From Linanthus parryae (taxonomy: Eukaryota > Streptophyta > Magnoliopsida > Ericales > Polemoniaceae), in contig JALGPY010000001.1 in assembly GCA_023055425.1 (NCBI GenBank), positions 33,841,001 to 33,905,000 of the forward strand: a stretch of DNA of 64,000 bases, given 5' to 3'. The notes beneath the pieces were generated by a model. That model did no database searches, was not told the origin of the DNA, and saw only the letters and a list, made by a program, of their open reading frames with translations. Shown here piece after piece: positions 59,123 to 64,000 of this stretch. Both the position numbers and the translations under genes were made by a program. The stretch's first letter is position 1. Each line of letters begins with the position of its first letter.

Positions 59123-60231
59123 TGAGACCACCTCGAACTGAAAGTCTGTCCCTTGTTTTTCTCCTCCCCCTTCGCCTTATTTACATTATTATCCAACTGA
59201 AGAGCTTTGTTCGTCCAGTTAAATTTAAAGTATGCTTTTACTAATCAGTTAAAAATTAAAATAATACAATATTAATATTAAATTAACAAATAAATAAATA
59301 AATAACGTGTATAGAGATTTAGAAAAGTCATAAAATTATAATCATATTCTTAGTTTTCAAAAAATACATAATAATAACTATAATAAAAATTACAACATAA
59401 TTAAAAGATCAATTATTACAACAATTAGAACCAACAATGACCACACAATTAAAAGAAACAACAAAATAAAAGACAAAATATTATTTTATAAAAAACATTA
59501 AATAATAATTGGATTTATTGTTTTTCATTAATAGAAGATATTAATCATTGGATTTATTGATTTTCATTAATAGAAGATATTATATATTATATTAAATTAC
59601 ACATGATATTAGATATAATTATTAAATTGCACGAGCCGGCGTATAGTGTAGGGGCTGAACTTACCCTGTTTGGCTTGGCTCTTTTAACCTACCAAGCCTA
59701 AACATAGGTTCGAGCTCAGCTCGTTGAGCTGCGAGCTGAGCTTTGATCAAGCAGGCTCTCCAGCGGCTAGTCTCGTATGCAGTCCTAAGTCATTATGTAA
59801 TTGCTGAATCATGCTGTTGTTATTTTCGGTTTTCGTCAAAGGAGAGATAATATCTAAAAAGAGAAACAGGGCTAAAATTAGCCAACTTACGAAGACGCCT
59901 TTTGCCCCACAAATTCTGGGTAATCCATCACATTTAGTGACTAATCTACTTGACTGCACCAACTTGACTATCATATTTGCAACTTGATTTGTTTGTTTTC
60001 TAGCCCATGGAACTTGCATACCTGCTTCCTCAATTATGCTTTACTTTGACTTTGACCTTGCATGTGTCTAAGGCATTCGTATAAGGAGGTGTTTTTGACT
60101 TGATAAATTTACTAAAATACCATTTATCTTATTTTAAAAAATTATTGTGAAGTATAAAAGTTATCATCTGAAAAGGGTATTAATGGAAGCAAAATGAAAA
60201 AGTATACTAATTTTTTAAAACGTGAGAAGTT
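59123..60231. other. Intergenic DNA, AT-rich
   Basis: About 59220-59640 is strongly AT-rich. A block at 59630-59760 has nested AGCTCAGCTCGTTGAGCTGCGAGCTGAGC-type palindromes (repeated GAGCT and AGCTC), perhaps a transposon fragment. Apart from the RNase H-like piece at 59747-60019, no gene is seen. Confidence 0.4.
59747..60019 (-). pseudogene. Possible retrotransposon RNase H tail
   Basis: The reading starts MQVPWARKQTNQVANMIVKL, which recalls the VPRxxNxVAD-x-LAK end of the plant RNase H-like (RVT_3) domain found in LINEs and their relics. The rest (a hydrophobic LILALFLFLDIISPL stretch) does not fit, so only the first third is likely homologous. Confidence 0.3.
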
Positions 60232-60339
60232 CCTATAAACAGCTAACGAGGGGATTAGATGAACCATAAAATATAATAGTTGTACAAAAAATATAATAGT
60301 ATGATCTTGACAAGATATGTAGTAAATATCAGCTCTCCC

Positions 60340-60350
60340 TATATATATAG
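60340..60350 (+). promoter_or_regulatory. Probable TATA box of P450 gene at 60404
   Basis: TATATATATAG lies about 55 bases before the ATG at 60404. The duplicate at 51377-51810 retains a TATA-like sequence at the matching position. Confidence 0.55.
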
Positions 60351-60403
60351 AAACTATACCGAGCTCAAGGTATACTTCTCTTCTATTTCTAAATATTGAA
60401 TCA

Positions 60404-62635
60404 ATGTTGGAGGATAGTGCCAGACTGGAAATGCTTCTACAAGAGTATGGATTTGTGCTTCTCGCACTCAGTCTGCTATACACCGTTGCTCGCTTTTTCT
60501 ATTTGACTGACCATCCCTCCGGCGATATTCTGAAGAGTTTAGGTTTTGGGTAATGTATCCAATCTACTTCTCCTAGTTTTTGTTGTCTTCTTGAATGTAA
60601 GTCATATCATTGTTTCTTCAGTCTTGAGTTGCAGATGTTTAAATCACTTTTGGTCTCTTGATCAGCATTCTCTTTCATCGATTAATTTCTTCACCTTACT
60701 CATGGTCTTCTTAATTTGTCATTCTTCAGGTTAGTCAGAGGAAAGAAAAGAGCAAAATGCCCACCAGGACCACCAAAGCTACCCCTCATCGGAAACCTCC
60801 ACCAAATAGTAGGTCGTGAACGCCACCACATTCTGCGAGACTTGGCAAGAAAATACGGACCCCTCATGCACCTAAAAATTGGAGAAATATCGACCATTGT
60901 GGTATCCTCCTCCAGACTAGCCAAAGAGGTAACAACCATTCATGATGTTGCCTTTGCTGATAGGTTTCAAGTAATTGTTATCCAGACAATGTTAGAGGGC
61001 ATCGACATAGGGCATGCTCCTTTCGGAGCTTACTGGAAACAGATTCGCAAGATATGTTTGGAAGAGCTTCTAAGCAAGAAAAATGTTTTATCATCCCATT
61101 CGATAAGAGAAGAAGCTGTTGATGCTCTTGTGGCATCTATGAGACTCTCATCAGGATCAGTCATCAACTTTTCTCATCAAATATCTTCCATGACCAACTC
61201 AATAATTTGGACAGCTGCTGTTGGAAAGAGCGTAAACAACGAATCTGAGAGAGCATTATTTGCAAAGCTGACCAGAGAGTTCTTGTTGTTATTGGGAGGT
61301 ATTGAAGTGGTTGATTTGTTTCCCTCGCTCAAATTTCTTCACCCATTTAGCCGGACCAAGTCCAGAGTAGCTAGAATCAAACAGGAGATGTGTAAGATCA
61401 TAGACAACGTCATCAACGAGCACGTAGAGACACGAGCAACTGGACATGAATCTGCTGAGGAGAGTTTACTCGATGTTCTTTTTAGACTTCAAAAGACCAA
61501 CACACTCGAGGTTCCAATGACGGGGCCGATGATCAAACTGGTCATTATGGTAAGCTTATTGATTCCTCAATCTTACTTTTGTATAGTATATGTTGAGAAG
61601 TCCCACATCGGACATTCAAGAACAAGAGAAATAATATATATATATATATACACACATACATACATATATATATAATGTGTGTGTGTGCGTGCGTGTGGGT
61701 GTGTCACGGGCTACTCCCTTCAGTGTCCATTGGCGGACCTAAGGGGTAGCCGGCGGGGACGGCTCCTCCAAGTTCCAGAAATTTCACTACTAAAGCCCCC
61801 ATGTAATTTGACATATATTTAATACAAATATTATGTTTTAGGCCCAACAAAATTTTAAATTTTACACTTTCTAATCCTTTAAATCTTAAAGTTTGACTTG
61901 AATACTCTTCTAGTGTACGCATTTAATGTAATTTGGCCCCCGCTTAATCAATTTCCTGCGTCTGCCACTGACAGTGTCTAGGTTTTTTGAAGATCTCTGA
62001 AAATTATTTTGGCGCAGGACCTATTCATTGACGCCACTGACACTCCGGCAATGACAATTGAGTGGGTATTATCCGAGCTGATCAGACACCCTAGAGTGAT
62101 GGAGAAAGCTGTTGCTGAGGTGAAGAATGCATTTAAGGGAAAGAAGACGGTTCAGCAGGTTGATATTCAGGGATTGAAGTATATGAAATTGGTGATAAAA
62201 GAAACACTTAGACTACACCCTCCAGCTCCTCTATTGCTCCCAAAACTATCTAGAGAAGAATGTGAGATCGACGGATATTTAATACCTGCAAAAACGCAAC
62301 TCATTGTCAACGTTTGGGCGCTGGGAAGAGATCCTGAGCACTGGGATGACCCCGAGATGTTTATACCGGAGAGATTTGAGGGAACTTCAGTGGACTTCAT
62401 GGGAAACAATCATCACTATCTTCCATTTGGTGCAGGAAGAAGGATGTGTCCTGCAATGCCATACGGCTTAGCTGTTGTGGAGACGGCTTTAGCTCACTTA
62501 CTTTACCATTTCAGCTTTAGACTACCGGATGGGTTGAATCCGGTGGAATTAGACATGACTGGGACTCGTGGCACTGCGTATAAGAAAAGCAAAGACTTAT
62601 ACGTAGTTGCTACGCCTCACTCAGAAAAATACTGA
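60404..62635 (+). CDS. Cytochrome P450, CYP71 family, three exons with separate anchor exon
   Basis: The model is exon 1 60404-60549 (ATG, 48 codons plus two bases), exon 2 60730-61549 and exon 3 62018-62635, all with GT/AG introns and a consistent frame; about 527 residues. Exon 1 encodes MLEDSARLEMLLQEYG, then a hydrophobic LLALSLLYTVARFFYL anchor. Exon 2 opens near LVRGKKRAKCPPGPPKLPLIGN. The exon 2/3 junction is the usual phase-0 CYP71 intron. The I-helix reads DLFIDATDT where relatives have AGTDT. The heme loop reads [12 protein letters not shown], so the glycine after the cysteine pair is Ala. ExxR (KETLR) and PERFEGTS are normal. No ATG exists at the normal place in exon 2, which supports exon 1. 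It could be an active unusual P450 or one losing function. Confidence 0.8.
61638..61702. repeat. (TA)n(CA)n / (TG)n microsatellite in P450 intron 2
   Basis: Runs of TA, CA/CATA and then GTGTGCGTG follow one another. Confidence 0.85.
61728..61970. mobile_element. hAT-like MITE in P450 intron 2, 243 bp
   Basis: Ends CATTGGCGGACC and GTCTGCCACTG are imperfect inverted repeats. CAGTGTC flanks both sides (61721-61727 and 61972-61978; eight bases with one mismatch if extended left). It fits hAT and accounts for half of the 468-bp intron without touching the splice sites. Confidence 0.75.
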
Positions 62636-63238
62636 ATCAAGCTAAGATCTCCAGGGGCTCTTTCCGCAGGATTGGGGTGTGTGTGTGTGAGTCCATAATA
62701 CTAACATTTTTTTGATCTGTTTATCTTTGTATCTCCATTTTGGATTACTCTCTTGCGAGATTCTCTTTAATTTGCAGTTCTACTTGGTGCATGTTTGAGA
62801 ACCCTCTTTTTAAGAGTTTTGATTAAAATCACACTGGTGTTTGTTTTCATTTTGTTGGTTGATTAAATCCGCAGAGTAATGTTTTCATTTTTCTTTAGAT
62901 TGTTGTATTTGAATTGATCACGAACTAGAGGAAGGGGAAAAAAGAAAAGCTTGGGGAAAAAATTGGACCAAATCAAGAGAATATATTTTATTTTTAGTAA
63001 AATGCTTGCTTAAATTTATTGGGCCTGAATACCTAAACAATTTGCCAATATATGATCAGGCCGAAGTGAAGGATGTCCAATACAAATTTGGATCCAAGCC
63101 CATCTTAAAACATGTGTGCCATTTCATTTGCGCTCCTCCGGGCAAAGCAGAACGCCGCGTCTATACGATTTCCGAGAAGGTGGTACACTCATCCTCGTGC
63201 ATCGAGCTCTCCAGCCTGTTGACCCATCATCGATACCA
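62636..63238. other. 3' flank of the plus-strand P450
   Basis: Contains a TG microsatellite stretch at 62677-62690 and T-rich DNA. An AATAAA-like poly-A signal was not pinned down. No further gene was recognised. Confidence 0.45.
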
Positions 63239-63439
63239 TCAATGAACTTCTCTCTCTCTGATTACTGAAAGACAATCACATTCAACTATGATGTTCTTCA
63301 GCCCCATCTCTACAACTAGTTTGATAGCGAGCTTCACTCCAGTGACTTTGACTTCTTGCTGATCATCAATTGGTATTTTTTGCGCTTTCTCGACAACGAA
63401 GATATCCGATTCATCTTGAATCGTGATTTCTGCTGCCAC
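63239..63439 (-). pseudogene. RNase H-like (RVT_3) domain remnant
   Basis: The minus frame ends GVKLAIKLVVEMGLKNIIVECDCLSVI. This closely follows the plant RNase H pattern (A-L-x-L-A-x-x-x-G-x-x-x-I-x-x-E-x-D-C-x-x-x-V) common in LINE polyproteins and their domesticated or decayed copies. The catalytic N-terminal strand and the flanking zinc finger are not seen. It is probably a relic. Confidence 0.45.
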
Positions 63440-64000
63440 AATTTTTTTTGAGGAATTTCAGGCTGCATCTGTGTTGCGGGGAACTAGAGTAGCATATGGG
63501 GCTTTGTCTATGGTTCTTAGCCGCATCTTCACATGGACATTTAACCCTCTTTTGACTGAATTTGTTCTAACGGAGAGATCTCGGTTAACAGCTCGCCAAA
63601 TGGGATATAAGAATTTATTCAAATTTTCAAAAAATAGTTCACCATGGGTTCAAACCTAATTACAGAAAATAATATGGTAAAAATTGTAATTGTATGATTA
63701 TTTACATGGGTGGGTAGACTCGACTTGTGACCCGTGACTTGCCTGGATCACGTTTTACTTCAAATATTCATTTTTTTACGTACGCATGAATTTTCACCTA
63801 TAAAAAGTTGAACTTTTTAAATCTTTGTTGATTAAATGCTATATTTGTCTTTACGTATATAAAATTATTTCAATGCAACAAGCTTTAAATTTAATTTTTT
63901 AAGAATGAAGCTCCATTTATTTATTTATTTATTTATTGTTTAATATTTCTTCCTTTAATTGAGCAACTTATTTGAAGTAAGGGTGTAACTAAAATTTGTT
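63440..64000. other. AT-rich intergenic DNA at the window end
   Basis: No coding sequence supported. A short ATTT repeat (TTATTTATTTATTTATTTATT) occurs at 63917-63937 and T runs occur throughout. Confidence 0.4.

Overview
This window looks like nuclear DNA of a flowering plant, most likely a eudicot. It carries nested Ty1/copia and Ty3/gypsy LTR retrotransposons, many short terminal-inverted-repeat elements (MITEs), AT-rich intergenic DNA, and a cluster of intron-containing cytochrome P450 genes of the CYP71 type. Nothing points to bacterial, organellar or viral origin, and no tRNA, rRNA or CRISPR locus was found.

Positions 1-28810 are an onion-like nest of LTR retrotransposons. The youngest layer is a minus-strand copia element (1-7436, left LTR cut by the window edge) with an uninterrupted polyprotein and LTRs that read identical over the 363 bases available. 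It sits inside the reverse transcriptase of a plus-strand chromodomain gypsy element (A, from 7437). A is joined through a shared LTR (10070-13247) to a second gypsy copy (B), giving an internal-LTR-internal-LTR chain that ends at 21754. B is intact except for one stop codon in integrase. The A/B chain abuts an older, decayed minus-strand relative (C, 21755-28810) in its integrase region, so A/B most likely inserted into C. A related 3' LTR with a short piece of internal DNA (D) follows at 29770-32300.

Positions 32300-34200 hold odd repeats: a degenerate minisatellite that changes orientation halfway, a foldback element, and a tRNA-like (SINE-like) promoter pair.

Positions 34200-47009 contain minus-strand CYP71 genes. 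They are a decayed copy (35690-36435), an intact two-exon gene (40443-42035) and a third copy with a 5-bp frameshift and a MITE in its intron (45021-47009). The first two lie in a tandem segmental duplication. A plus-strand P450 (60404-62635) has an extra first exon encoding the membrane anchor. It also has unusual residues in the oxygen-binding and heme-binding motifs. A near copy of that first exon and its TATA region lies alone at about 51380-51810. Between the two is a decayed short-LTR copia element (53007-58251), itself inserted in a MITE and carrying a hAT-like MITE. Remnants of a LINE and of RNase H domains are scattered at 48200-48700, 59750-60020 and 63240-63440.

The P450s probably act on the ER membrane in specialised (for example terpenoid) metabolism. 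Family membership is clear from motifs, but the substrate cannot be read from the sequence. I see no wholly new system. The most unusual items are the three-LTR gypsy chain, the orientation-switching minisatellite, and the P450 with a duplicated anchor exon and non-canonical motifs.
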